From contig NZ_JACHEO010000017.1 in NCBI RefSeq assembly GCF_014201505.1, positions 20,052 through 84,051 on the forward strand: a stretch of 64,000 nt of DNA. Direction: 5' to 3'. Shown piece after piece: positions 9,984 to 19,095 of this stretch (its first letter is position 1; the number at the start of each line of letters is the position of its first letter). The notes under the pieces are model-generated. The model saw only the letters and a program-made list of their open reading frames with translations, searched no databases and was not told where the DNA came from. Source of the DNA: Desulfoprunum benzoelyticum. GTDB lineage: Bacteria > Desulfobacterota > Desulfobulbia > Desulfobulbales > Desulfocapsaceae. Both the position numbers and the translations under genes were made by a program.

Positions 9984-10796
9984 TCACACCTTGGCTCCTT
10001 TCGAACCCCTGCACAGGATGAGCGGTGTGTATGCGAATCGCCTCGGGTCGGAAAGGAACGCCAGGGTCTCCTGGTAAAACTCTTCATACCCGCCTTGATA
10101 GTCGTCGAATTGAAACTTGATCTTTTCGGGAACGATTTCTATCTTTTTCAACATGTTGAAGACTTCAAGTTCTTTGGCCTTGCCGAATGTGACTCGATAA
10201 TTTTCCACTCTGACATCGATATCTTCAAATCCAAGATCATAGACGATGGAATACAGCTTTCTGCCGATGAAGGGATCGAAATCCGTTTTTTCTTCCACTT
10301 CCTTCATGATTTTCTTGAGAGTATGTTCCAGCCGTTCGGGAATCCCGTAATAATTGAAGGGATTGTGATCCAGATCGACCAGACAGATGATCCCTCCCGG
10401 TTTCAAGCATCCGGCAAAATTTTTCACCATCGAAGAACTCTTGGAGAGATAGTATTCCAGGACGAAGCGAACCCAGATGAAATCGAATTGGCCCAGATGA
10501 CCGAGTGGTTGTGTCAAATTTCCCTGAATGAAATCGATTCCTTTTCTGCCGTATTTTTCCTGCGCGTAGACAAGTCGAGCGGCTGAACCGTCAACTCCGA
10601 CCACTGTCCCTCCCGGTTGGACCAGATCGTACAGCAGGGAGGTGACCTTTCCCGAACCGCAACCAAGATCGGCAACCCGCATTCCTGGTTTGATTCCCGC
10701 CCATATGGCCTGACGGGTGATGGTCTCCGCATCGATTTTGACATCGAGTCGATGGGATTCTCCTTCGCTTTCCATGAGGTAATTATCTTGCAGCAT
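9984..10796 (-). CDS. Class I SAM-dependent methyltransferase
   Basis: The 270-residue protein has the Rossmann methyltransferase motif I, VADLGCGSGK (about residues 41-50), an acidic residue after strand 2 (VVGVDGSAARL) and a motif with FIQGNLTQP before a proline-rich motif IV region (FDFIWVRFVLEYY). Its substrate is unknown; it could methylate a small molecule or a quinone-like compound. No neighbour indicates the target. A start at residue 8 (MESEGESHRL) is also possible because the ribosome binding site is not decisive. Confidence 0.8.
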   Translation of the reverse strand: MLQDNYLMESEGESHRLDVKIDAETITRQAIWAGIKPGMRVADLGCGSGKVTSLLYDLVQPGGTVVGVDGSAARLVYAQEKYGRKGIDFIQGNLTQPLGHLGQFDFIWVRFVLEYYLSKSSSMVKNFAGCLKPGGIICLVDLDHNPFNYYGIPERLEHTLKKIMKEVEEKTDFDPFIGRKLYSIVYDLGFEDIDVRVENYRVTFGKAKELEVFNMLKKIEIVPEKIKFQFDDYQGGYEEFYQETLAFLSDPRRFAYTPLILCRGSKGAKV

Positions 10797-11309
10797 CGTG
10801 GAACATAATCCTCGAACCGTGATTTTTCATCGGTGTGGTTCGCCGCCGAATGATGCCGGCAAATCCTTCCTCTGAAAAGCACGCTCTCATTGTGATAGAA
10901 GGTGTTTGAAAATATTTTCAAGGTCGAAATAATCAATTCTCTTGGGACACTGACCGTGTCGTGTACAACAAACTAAAAATGATATTTTAGCAATGATCGT
11001 TCTGCATAATTGTTGTTTGCACAAGAAAACGACAGCGGATCCATATGAAATTCGCAGAAAAGATATCATGATTGCCGGGAAATACAATCAAGTTTATCGT
11101 CCGTGGCCAAATGGCCAGTGGTTCGCTTGACTTTGAATGGCAGGATTCGCTTCAGTTCGGAACAAAATGAGTTGGTGGGGTAAGGAGGGGAATCAATCCC
11201 GAGAATTTGATCTTCCCGGGATTGATTTCTGAAATAAACACGTTGGAAGTCTCGCAGAGACATTGAGGATATAACAATCACCGCGATCTATGTAAGGGCT
11301 GTTCGTTCG
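10797..11309. other. Intergenic stretch with one stem-loop
   Basis: No convincing gene is present. An 11-bp inverted repeat (11191-11201 with 11217-11227, 15-base loop) lies about 80 bp beyond the stop of the Gly/Asn-rich gene. It may end that minus-strand operon, although a T-run is missing. Confidence 0.45.
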
Positions 11310-12383
11310 TCATTTGTTGCCATTGCCGTTACCATTTCCGCCGCCGTTGCCGCCGCCGTTTCCGCCGCCGTTGCCGCCGCCGTTTCCACCGCCGTTTCCA
11401 CCGCCGTTTCCACCGCCGTTGCCGCCGCCGTTGCCGTTGCCATTACTTCCACCATTGCCGTTACTTCCACCAGTCCCGTTGCCGTTACTGCTCCCGCTGC
11501 TCCCTGAGCTGCCGATGGACGTACTTGAGGTGGCGGATGAAGCTGCGGCAGTCAGACCGGTGCCTGGCTCGTGGATCTGGGCCCTGTCGCCTTTGGCGCT
11601 GGTGTCAGTCGATGTGGCGGCGGACGTCAAGCCGGTGCCTGGCTCATGGATCTGGGCCCTGTCACCTTTGCCCTGCCCCCTGGTCGCGCCGGCGCCGATA
11701 CCCCTGGCGGGTGTCGTGGTCGGATCTGTGGGTTCTGTTTCTGGATCGAGGGTGACAGGTTGAGTTGCGATGGTCTGATTCCGATGTTGATTCCGATGCT
11801 GATTGCGATTTTGATAGGTGTCGATATCCGCGATCGGATCATCGATGGTTACATCGATCGCGGTTTCTGGTTCTGTCGCGATATCTTGATTCTTGCTATG
11901 ACCACGTCCAAGCGTGGAAGGGTGTACCCCCAGTTCCTGGGCGATATCTCCCCATCCCATCCCGGCACTGCGCATGGATTGGATGTCTGCCGCCGTGGTA
12001 CCGGAGACCTCGGCTACGAGATCGGTATACGCCAGTTCGGCGTCTTCAAGATTTTGCTGGGCGATACCAAGCGAAAAGGCCTCGCCTGACGTTGTAATGC
12101 CATCCTCTTCGATTTCATCCTGCAACGCCTCGACCGCTGTCTGGGCAGCGTTCAATGCCTGCTCGGCACTCTGTACTGCAGGGTTATTCATGGTGTACTG
12201 TTCGGCAACCTGGGCCGCATGTGCCGCCTGGGCCGGGTTGGCATAGTAACTGCTTTCCACGGTCGAATCGACGACCTCGTCGGCTGCCAGTGCCGGCGTC
12301 GCCCCGGCGCTCAGGCCGACAATCACACCTGAGACCAACATCGCCCGTATGGCTGATTTCTTATACCGTTTGAGTGTGTTCAT
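11310..12383 (-). CDS. Secreted Gly/Asn-rich protein with HTH-like segment
   Basis: The 357-residue protein has a signal peptide (about residues 1-33, cleavage after ALAA). An Ala-rich helical region follows, then AGMGWGDIAQELGVHPSTLG (about 142-161), which resembles a helix-turn-helix-like motif I recall from similar proteins of other deltaproteobacteria. Two copies of GDRAQIHEPGTGLT come next, and then a tail of GGGN repeats from a 12-base repeat in the DNA (about 11330-11440). Function is unknown. Its ATG overlaps the stop of the TPR gene by four bases (ATGA), so translation is coupled. A good GAGGAG ribosome binding site precedes it. An exported product at the end of a sigma-factor operon suggests an envelope or matrix role, which is inference. 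Confidence 0.75.
   Translation of the reverse strand: MNTLKRYKKSAIRAMLVSGVIVGLSAGATPALAADEVVDSTVESSYYANPAQAAHAAQVAEQYTMNNPAVQSAEQALNAAQTAVEALQDEIEEDGITTSGEAFSLGIAQQNLEDAELAYTDLVAEVSGTTAADIQSMRSAGMGWGDIAQELGVHPSTLGRGHSKNQDIATEPETAIDVTIDDPIADIDTYQNRNQHRNQHRNQTIATQPVTLDPETEPTDPTTTPARGIGAGATRGQGKGDRAQIHEPGTGLTSAATSTDTSAKGDRAQIHEPGTGLTAAASSATSSTSIGSSGSSGSSNGNGTGGSNGNGGSNGNGNGGGNGGGNGGGNGGGNGGGNGGGNGGGNGGGNGNGNGNK
11330..11440. repeat. 12-base tandem repeat coding for GGGN units
   Basis: About nine imperfect copies of a 12-base unit encode the Gly-Gly-Gly-Asn tail of the secreted protein on minus. Such a repeat can gain or lose whole units without breaking the frame, so the tail length probably varies between strains. 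Confidence 0.8.
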
Positions 12384-13519
12384 ATGGTGCTCCTCTGTTG
12401 TGTTGACGGTTGCGTGAAGAGGAATAGCCCTGTTTTCAACTCACGTTTTTCTCCTGTGCCGGTTTGGACCGGGGCTGCCTCGTCGAACCAGCTGGTCTTG
12501 ATCGGTAGTGCCCGATCTTCGCCAAGGATCGAGTGGATCTGCTGCTTCAGTTCTGTGGCGATGGTCCTGCTTTTTTGCAGGTCGTTCTGATAAAAAACGA
12601 CGAGATGCAGTTCGCCGCTCAATGGCCGGCGGAGGGAGGGAACCAGCCGCTCCAGTTCGCGTTGCCGGGCCGGTGGCGACGATCCGAGCAGGATGGCCTG
12701 ATTAACAACCACTTTCCGGCCGCCGATCATGCAGGTCTGATAATCGAACACCCCCAGCCGCTGCAGATGATCGACCGCCTGGTAGGCCCATCGCCCCGAC
12801 CGAAATTGATCGAGGTAGCTGAGAAAGGCCAGCCGCTCGCCTTCCTGGTCGTTCAGGTGATGATAGCTGGTCGCCCGGTTGTACAGGGCCGTCTGGTCCT
12901 GCGGGTTGAGGCGCAGGACCTTTTCGTATTGGTGCAGAGCGCCATGGTAATTGCCACTGTCGGCGAGGTTGTGGGCGAGGTTGAGCAGGAACAGGGTCGA
13001 GTCGATTCGCGGGATACCTGCAGCCTGGAAATTCTGCCGGTCCTCGATCGGAACCGCCTCAGAGCTGAGGAAAATATCCGACAAATCGTCAAGGTTGTTC
13101 GACTTTTGTCTCGACAGAGTCTCGTCGGAGGAAAAATCGATAGCGTACGCACCGGCCTGATCTTCAAGCGAATCCATGCCGATCCGATTATCAGTCCAGG
13201 AATTGCCGGCGGCGGTTTCCATACCGGTCGATTCGACCTGGAGGGCGGTTTCTCCCGTCTTCTGCCTGGATTCCACTTCGGTGCCGAGCCAGAAGGCGGC
13301 AGCGATCATCGCCACAACAGCTCCGGCCTTCATCGGCATCGGAGCAGGCAGCATCAATCTGTCCCACCAGCTTTTCAGTTTGAATGCGATGCCCTCCGGT
13401 CGGTTGCCCAGGGGGAGGCTGGCGATGATCCGTTGCTGCAGTCCAGGCGGCACATCGTGCTCAGGATGCCTTCGCAGCAGCATTTCGATTTTTTCACTAT
13501 CGAAAGAATCCTTGTTCAT
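12380..13519 (-). CDS. Membrane TPR protein, possible regulator of the adjacent ECF sigma factor
   Basis: The N-terminal about 60 residues are cytoplasmic and contain LLRRHPEHDVPPGLQQRIIA, similar in layout to anti-sigma N-termini. One membrane helix follows (about 64-82, GAVVAMIAAAFWLG). The periplasmic part has two TPR-like motifs around NYHGALHQYEKVLRLNPQDQ and a C-terminal domain of about 130 residues. That domain aligns with the lipoprotein at 14170-15207 (ALYNRATSYHHL against ALYNRAIVYHQL). The gene overlaps the sigma-factor gene by 23 bases and the secreted-protein gene by four. Overlap with an ECF gene and a single membrane helix make an anti-sigma role plausible. No ZAS zinc motif is visible, so this is inference. 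Confidence 0.72.
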   Translation of the reverse strand: MNKDSFDSEKIEMLLRRHPEHDVPPGLQQRIIASLPLGNRPEGIAFKLKSWWDRLMLPAPMPMKAGAVVAMIAAAFWLGTEVESRQKTGETALQVESTGMETAAGNSWTDNRIGMDSLEDQAGAYAIDFSSDETLSRQKSNNLDDLSDIFLSSEAVPIEDRQNFQAAGIPRIDSTLFLLNLAHNLADSGNYHGALHQYEKVLRLNPQDQTALYNRATSYHHLNDQEGERLAFLSYLDQFRSGRWAYQAVDHLQRLGVFDYQTCMIGGRKVVVNQAILLGSSPPARQRELERLVPSLRRPLSGELHLVVFYQNDLQKSRTIATELKQQIHSILGEDRALPIKTSWFDEAAPVQTGTGEKRELKTGLFLFTQPSTQQRSTI

Positions 13520-14069
13520 GGGTGTTTATCTCCTGCATGATTTTCTGCAGTTGTTCCAATCCCCGTTTGATCCGCATTTTGACGGCGCTCTCGCCTATCC
13601 CAAAGATTGCGGCCACTTCCTTGATCGGCTGTTCGTGGCGATAGCGCAGGAGCAGGATCTCCCGGGTCTCGGCCGGGATCGACTCCATGGCCTGCTCAAG
13701 CAGCTCTTCCTGATCACGGTCCTCAAGACGTATCGCTGGATTACGATGTGCAGTGTGAGGGGTATGCAGTGTTTCGCTCGAGGGTATTTTTGTCTGTATC
13801 CGCGTTCTGGCCCGGCTCCAGTCGTTGGCCACATTGATTGCCAGCTTATAGAGCCAGGAAAACAGGCTCCGTTCGGGACGGTAGCTCGACAGCCGGTTGA
13901 AGGCTTTGAAAAACACATCCTGGGTGAGATCGGCAGCATCAAGTTCATGACGGGTGTACCGGAACATGAGATTATACACAGGCTTTTGATACCTGGATAC
14001 GATCTCTGCGTATTGCTGTGTTCTCCCGGTCAGGACTTCTGCGACAATCTCTTCGTCTGTGCGATGCAT
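13497..14069 (-). CDS. ECF-type sigma-70 family RNA polymerase sigma factor
   Basis: The 190-residue protein has only sigma regions 2 and 4. Region 2 includes DAADLTQDVFFKAFNRL (about 46-62) and RSLFSWLYKLAINVANDW. Region 4 includes the helix-turn-helix PIKEVAAIFGIGESAVKMRIKRGLEQL (about 148-174), here named by its ends PIKEV and RGLEQL. It is RpoE/SigW-like in length. It is the first gene of a minus-strand operon with the TPR membrane protein and the secreted Gly/Asn-rich protein, both likely targets or partners. I could not identify a convincing autoregulated promoter between 14070 and 14169. Confidence 0.92.
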   Translation of the reverse strand: MHRTDEEIVAEVLTGRTQQYAEIVSRYQKPVYNLMFRYTRHELDAADLTQDVFFKAFNRLSSYRPERSLFSWLYKLAINVANDWSRARTRIQTKIPSSETLHTPHTAHRNPAIRLEDRDQEELLEQAMESIPAETREILLLRYRHEQPIKEVAAIFGIGESAVKMRIKRGLEQLQKIMQEINTHEQGFFR

Positions 14070-14169
14070 CCTGCCAGGATAGACTGTTGAGGTGGATGGT
14101 TGGAGTACGCTGTTAACCGAAATACGATTGGTGAGGGTGGAAAGTCACATCGGAGAGGTGGAAAAGTTC

Positions 14170-15207
14170 TCAAATCATCATCTTTTTCCTGTCTCTGTTT
14201 CTCAATTTGATCGGTTTTGCCGGTACTTGAGAAAGAAGGAACACCGTGGAATCATCGATCGTGGTGCGAAGGCCGAGGAAGGTCCGTTTTTCCGGGACAT
14301 TGAACCAGCTGATCCGTATACGGTCATCGACGACCAGGAGTGGAAATTCCCTCTCGAGATAACGTTTGATTGCGAGGGCCCTGGCTCGTGCGAGGGTCTC
14401 GTCGTTTTTCCGGTAAACGATGATATCGAGTGGGCCCGATTTCATATTGACGGCAATGGCTCCGATCGTGTCGAGAGTGGCCAGGTCGGATCGGGTCAGG
14501 TCGGCGCTGGAGGGAGCGTATGCTATGGCCGGAAGGGTGACGATGCGGTGGCCGAGGCGATGGTTGCGATAGGAAAAATTCTTGAGACGATTGAGATGCT
14601 CGACTGCGTTGGCGGCGAGGATTCCTGTGGAATGTGATTGAAGATAGAGCCTCCACGCCTGCCGTTCCGCGGTCCTGCGTTGCAACTGGTGGTAGACGAT
14701 GGCCCGGTTGTAGAGAGCCTGCTCGTTGTCGGGTTGGAGCACAAGGGCGCGTCTGTAGCAGTTCAGCGAAGGTTGAAATTTCTTCGACTTGAGATAACTG
14801 TTGCCGAGATAGACGAGGGCCTGGATGTGGTCCGGGTGAAGTTGCAGCACCTTTGAATAGCTGACCTGCTCCTCAGGCAGATTTCCGCCTTTCCCATAGG
14901 CGACGCCGAGCCACAGCAGATAATCGATGTTGTTTCTGGTGAGGATACTTGCTTTGTTAAGATGGGCCACGGCCTGGTCGGGCTCATCCAGGGCAAGGAG
15001 GACTCGCCCGTAGGAGTAATGTGCGGAGGGGTTGGCAGGATTTTCCGCAATGACCTTTTTCAAGGTTGCCGCTTCACGATGCAGTTCGGTCCGTGTCAGT
15101 TGCTGCTGTTTCTGTGGTCTCGATTGGAGGAAACTGCCGAAAGGATCTTTGGCGCATCCTGTTGACAACATCGAAACGATAATGCAGAGAATGGCTACTC
15201 TTTTCAT
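14170..15207 (-). CDS. TPR lipoprotein with OmpA-like C-terminal region
   Basis: The start MKRVAILCIIVSMLSTGC is a lipoprotein signal with lipobox LSTGC (Cys18). At least four TPR motifs follow, about residues 42-185, for example NPSAHYSYGRVLLALDEPDQ. The last about 130 residues contain NDETLARARALAIKRYL followed by RIRISWFNVPE. This pattern resembles a degenerate OmpA-like peptidoglycan-binding domain. The TPR-plus-C-terminal part is a paralogue of the protein at 12380-13519. AAGGAT lies seven bases before the ATG. It is probably outer-membrane anchored and periplasmic. The 100-bp gap to the sigma gene leaves open whether it belongs to the same transcript. Confidence 0.78.
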   Translation of the reverse strand: MKRVAILCIIVSMLSTGCAKDPFGSFLQSRPQKQQQLTRTELHREAATLKKVIAENPANPSAHYSYGRVLLALDEPDQAVAHLNKASILTRNNIDYLLWLGVAYGKGGNLPEEQVSYSKVLQLHPDHIQALVYLGNSYLKSKKFQPSLNCYRRALVLQPDNEQALYNRAIVYHQLQRRTAERQAWRLYLQSHSTGILAANAVEHLNRLKNFSYRNHRLGHRIVTLPAIAYAPSSADLTRSDLATLDTIGAIAVNMKSGPLDIIVYRKNDETLARARALAIKRYLEREFPLLVVDDRIRISWFNVPEKRTFLGLRTTIDDSTVFLLSQVPAKPIKLRNRDRKKMMI

Positions 15208-15261
15208 GGACAGGATCCTTGTTCATATTTCAGTGCTGTCTTCGATATAATACCGTATTTA

Positions 15262-15687
15262 TTAAAAACTATATTTCTTTTCGACTAATTCTACGCCTAT
15301 CCGGCGGCCCTTTATGTTTCTGACAATGTATCTCCCCTGATCAAGCAGGCGTGAATTCCAGGTGCACTTCAGTCTTACCTCCTGACCGAGTGATACGCCC
15401 CTGCTGCCGCTCGGGATCTCGAAGCCGACTCCGCTCGGCGAGACATCGGTGAGGTCGATATTCACTTCACGGCCATCACTGAAAACCATTACGGCCTTGC
15501 CGGTCTGGGATTCTCTTGGTGTCAGGCGGTGGTTTAGGAAACAGTGCGATAGTTCCCCGCATTTATGGCAGCGGATGCTTTTTCGATGGATATCCTTGGG
15601 AAGGGATATCGTTTTCTTGGCTTGGCAGAAGCTGCATTTGAACAGCAAGCGATTGTTTATAACCCTGAAGGTGGTTGTCTTAGCCAT
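15262..15687 (-). CDS. Zinc-ribbon plus PilZ-domain protein
   Basis: From the ATG at 15687 the product is 141 residues. A CxxC...CxxC pair (CSFC, CHKC) in the first 45 residues forms a likely zinc ribbon. The PilZ domain follows with RLTPR (RxxxR) and DLTDVSPSGVGFE, which holds the DxSxxG c-di-GMP motif. An AGAGGGAG ribosome binding site precedes this ATG. An upstream in-frame ATG at 15813 adds 42 residues without family support, so I reject it. Proteins of this build are common in deltaproteobacteria; the output is unknown. Confidence 0.8.
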   Translation of the reverse strand: MAKTTTFRVINNRLLFKCSFCQAKKTISLPKDIHRKSIRCHKCGELSHCFLNHRLTPRESQTGKAVMVFSDGREVNIDLTDVSPSGVGFEIPSGSRGVSLGQEVRLKCTWNSRLLDQGRYIVRNIKGRRIGVELVEKKYSF

Positions 15688-16157
15688 AACTCCCTCTGTG
15701 TAAAATGGGCTGGAAGTACGTCCGGGCGATACGATGAACAGACATATTGCCGGATCTGCTGCTCTGCAATCACTTTTGAACCCCAAAAGCTGCAGTATAT
15801 CCTGTATTATCAATGATATGACGGTTCATTCCGGATAGCTGTCAGATCGTTTCAGTACAACTTTTTAGCCTGCCCCTGACTTTTTCCATTGTCAAGAGTT
15901 TTCATGGGAATCGTTTTAGCGCGGATAACATTTTGTTGGAGTATGTTTGCAACGACAAAGGCGAATAATCCCAAGCAGTCTGAGAGTTGAAAAAAAACTG
16001 AACAGGGAGGGCGCTGTTTGGCTTTCCAGCAGCTATGGACAGGAATTCTCTATCATCCTGAATTTACAGGAGTATTGAAAGGATAAATGACTCAGGAGCT
16101 TTTGCCCAACGAGGGTGTATGCCAGTAAAAAAGTGTAACGGTTCTATGTTCTCTGAA
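15688..16157. other. Gene-free stretch upstream of the tRNA-Ala terminator
   Basis: I see no gene here. It must hold the promoter of the zinc-ribbon PilZ gene on minus, but no clear -35/-10 pair stands out. Confidence 0.4.
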
Positions 16158-16199
16158 AAAAAAGGGGATTACACAAAAAATTGCGTAATCCCCTTTTTT
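16158..16199. terminator. Bidirectional terminator after tRNA-Ala
   Basis: A 15-bp perfect stem (16158-16172 with 16185-16199) has a 12-base loop and A/T runs on both sides. Reading on minus it ends the tRNA-Ala transcript in a run of U. Confidence 0.9.
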
Positions 16200-16202
16200 A
16201 AT

Positions 16203-16278
<76 letters not shown>

Positions 16279-16418
16279 ATTATTCGTTTCCGAAAATGTT
16301 TGGCATTAGTACCAGCCTTTCATCGATGTGTCAATTAATTTTCCAATTTTCATGACCTGAAAATGCATATGTGTTGCTAAGGCAGAGGAATCTTGGTATG
16401 CTCACTAGCCTTATTTAG

Positions 16419-17570
<1,152 letters not shown>

Positions 17571-17651
17571 TCGGAATGGCTGGACTGAGGGAGATTCAAA
17601 ATCGGCTGTTTCTTCAATGGGTAATATTCACGGGGCTTAGCTGCTCCTTCT

Positions 17652-18539
17652 TTGTTGGTATCTGTGAGAAAGCGAGCTAACGGCAAAAAAGGCAATCCCC
17701 GGACAGCAACCGTCAGGCTTCTTCTTCTTGGTGCGACTGTATTGACGGTAGCTCTCCTCGTGTTCGCATCCATGATCGGTGGCAGGTTCGGCGTTGTGCA
17801 TCAGTTGACGCTCGATGTTGTCAGCCCTTTACAGAAGGCGGTTTCGAAAGCGTTCGGCGGATTTTCAGATTTTTCACGTGATTATATTGACTTATGGAGC
17901 GTGAGGGCGGAAAACAAACGGCTGCGTCTGCTCGTTGACAAATATATGAATGAGCTTGGTGATTACCGTGAAGCCTACAGGACATACCTGCATCTCCAGA
18001 ACCTCCTTGAGTTCAAGGAAAAACAGGAATTCAAATTGCTTTCCGCCAGGGTTATCGGCAAGGATCCGGCCTACTGGTTCCAGACAGTCCTGGTGGATCG
18101 GGGAAAAGCTGATGATATCGAGCAAGGAATGGTTGTTCTGACCCCGCAGGGTGTCGTCGGCCAGGTTATCCACGTATCAGAGCACTACGCCAAGGTGCTT
18201 CTTGCCAATGCCCCAAGCAGTGCCATCGACGCGATGGTGCAGAAAAGCAGAGCTCGTGGTATATTGAAGGGAGCCGGAGAGAAAGGTTTTGTTCTCAACT
18301 ATGTGCTGAAAAAAACCGATGTCGCAGAGGGAGATCAAATCGTCACCGCAGGCATTGGCGGGGTATTCGCCGCCGGCATTCCCCTTGGAACAGTCTCGGC
18401 GGTGCGGGAGAAGGAACGTGGGATGTTTCTTGAGATCGAAGTGCAGCCTGCCGTCGATTTCCAGAAGCTGGAATATGTCTTCATCGACCCGACCGACAGG
18501 CAGAAAATTCTGCGTGAAATGAACTTGACGGTCGAGTGA
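17652..18539 (+). CDS. mreC: Rod shape-determining protein MreC
   Basis: The product has a cytoplasmic N-terminus rich in Lys/Arg, one membrane helix (about residues 22-42) and a coiled coil (about 70-105). A periplasmic beta-rich domain follows with VIGKDPAYWFQTVLVDRG, the family hallmark. It links MreB to the periplasmic wall enzymes. The start is TTG at 17652 or GTG at 17664; neither has a strong ribosome binding site. Confidence 0.92.
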   Translation: MLVSVRKRANGKKGNPRTATVRLLLLGATVLTVALLVFASMIGGRFGVVHQLTLDVVSPLQKAVSKAFGGFSDFSRDYIDLWSVRAENKRLRLLVDKYMNELGDYREAYRTYLHLQNLLEFKEKQEFKLLSARVIGKDPAYWFQTVLVDRGKADDIEQGMVVLTPQGVVGQVIHVSEHYAKVLLANAPSSAIDAMVQKSRARGILKGAGEKGFVLNYVLKKTDVAEGDQIVTAGIGGVFAAGIPLGTVSAVREKERGMFLEIEVQPAVDFQKLEYVFIDPTDRQKILREMNLTVE

Positions 18540-18545
18540 CACGGA

Positions 18546-19070
18546 TTGCAAGTGTTGACTCTTTGTTTTTTCCTTCTCGGTATCCTGCTTATTGTCCTGG
18601 AAACCACTCTGCTGCATTCATTGCCCTCATGGTTGGGACGTCCTGATTTTATTTACATCCTGGTTGCGTATACGGCATATCGTTTTGCCTGGATACCCGG
18701 ACTCCTCCTGGTGTTCTCCCTTGGATGGATAATGGACGTGCTGACCGGGATTGATCTTGGCATCTATCCCTTGGAAGTTCTTCTCGTTTTTATCAGCCTG
18801 AAGGCCATGACCACCAACAATCCCCTGAGGGAGTCGACGTATCAGATTCCGCTTGTCGGACTCAGTTATTTCATTGTTCAATTGGTTCGGTATATACTGT
18901 ATCTGTTCACAAAGCCTGAACTGCTGCCGGAATGGTCCTGGGGGAAGTTGTTTGCCGAGACCGGCATTCTCCTGGTGGCGACGATTCCATGTTTTATCCT
19001 GCTCAACGCCCTCGGGGAGTTCCTGCAGAAGCGGAAGACACAACCTCGACCGCTTAAGCGGAGGACGTGA
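18546..19070 (+). CDS. mreD: Rod shape-determining protein MreD
   Basis: This 174-residue hydrophobic protein has five or six membrane helices and the MreD-typical segment RPDFIYILVAYTAYR. It lies six bases after mreC. The start codon is probably TTG at 18546 or GTG at 18552. It works with MreC in the elongation complex. Confidence 0.9.
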   Translation: MQVLTLCFFLLGILLIVLETTLLHSLPSWLGRPDFIYILVAYTAYRFAWIPGLLLVFSLGWIMDVLTGIDLGIYPLEVLLVFISLKAMTTNNPLRESTYQIPLVGLSYFIVQLVRYILYLFTKPELLPEWSWGKLFAETGILLVATIPCFILLNALGEFLQKRKTQPRPLKRRT

Positions 19071-19095
19071 GCGCTGATTATCCCGTGAGCCCGGA

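Noticed and set aside
10095..10586. Open frame opposite the methyltransferase
   Set aside because: It is fully inside the methyltransferase gene, whose motif I is clear.
11314..11763. Proline-rich open frame on plus opposite the Gly/Asn-rich gene
   Set aside because: It is the antisense reading of the GGGN repeat. The minus frame has a signal peptide, a ribosome binding site and an operon position.
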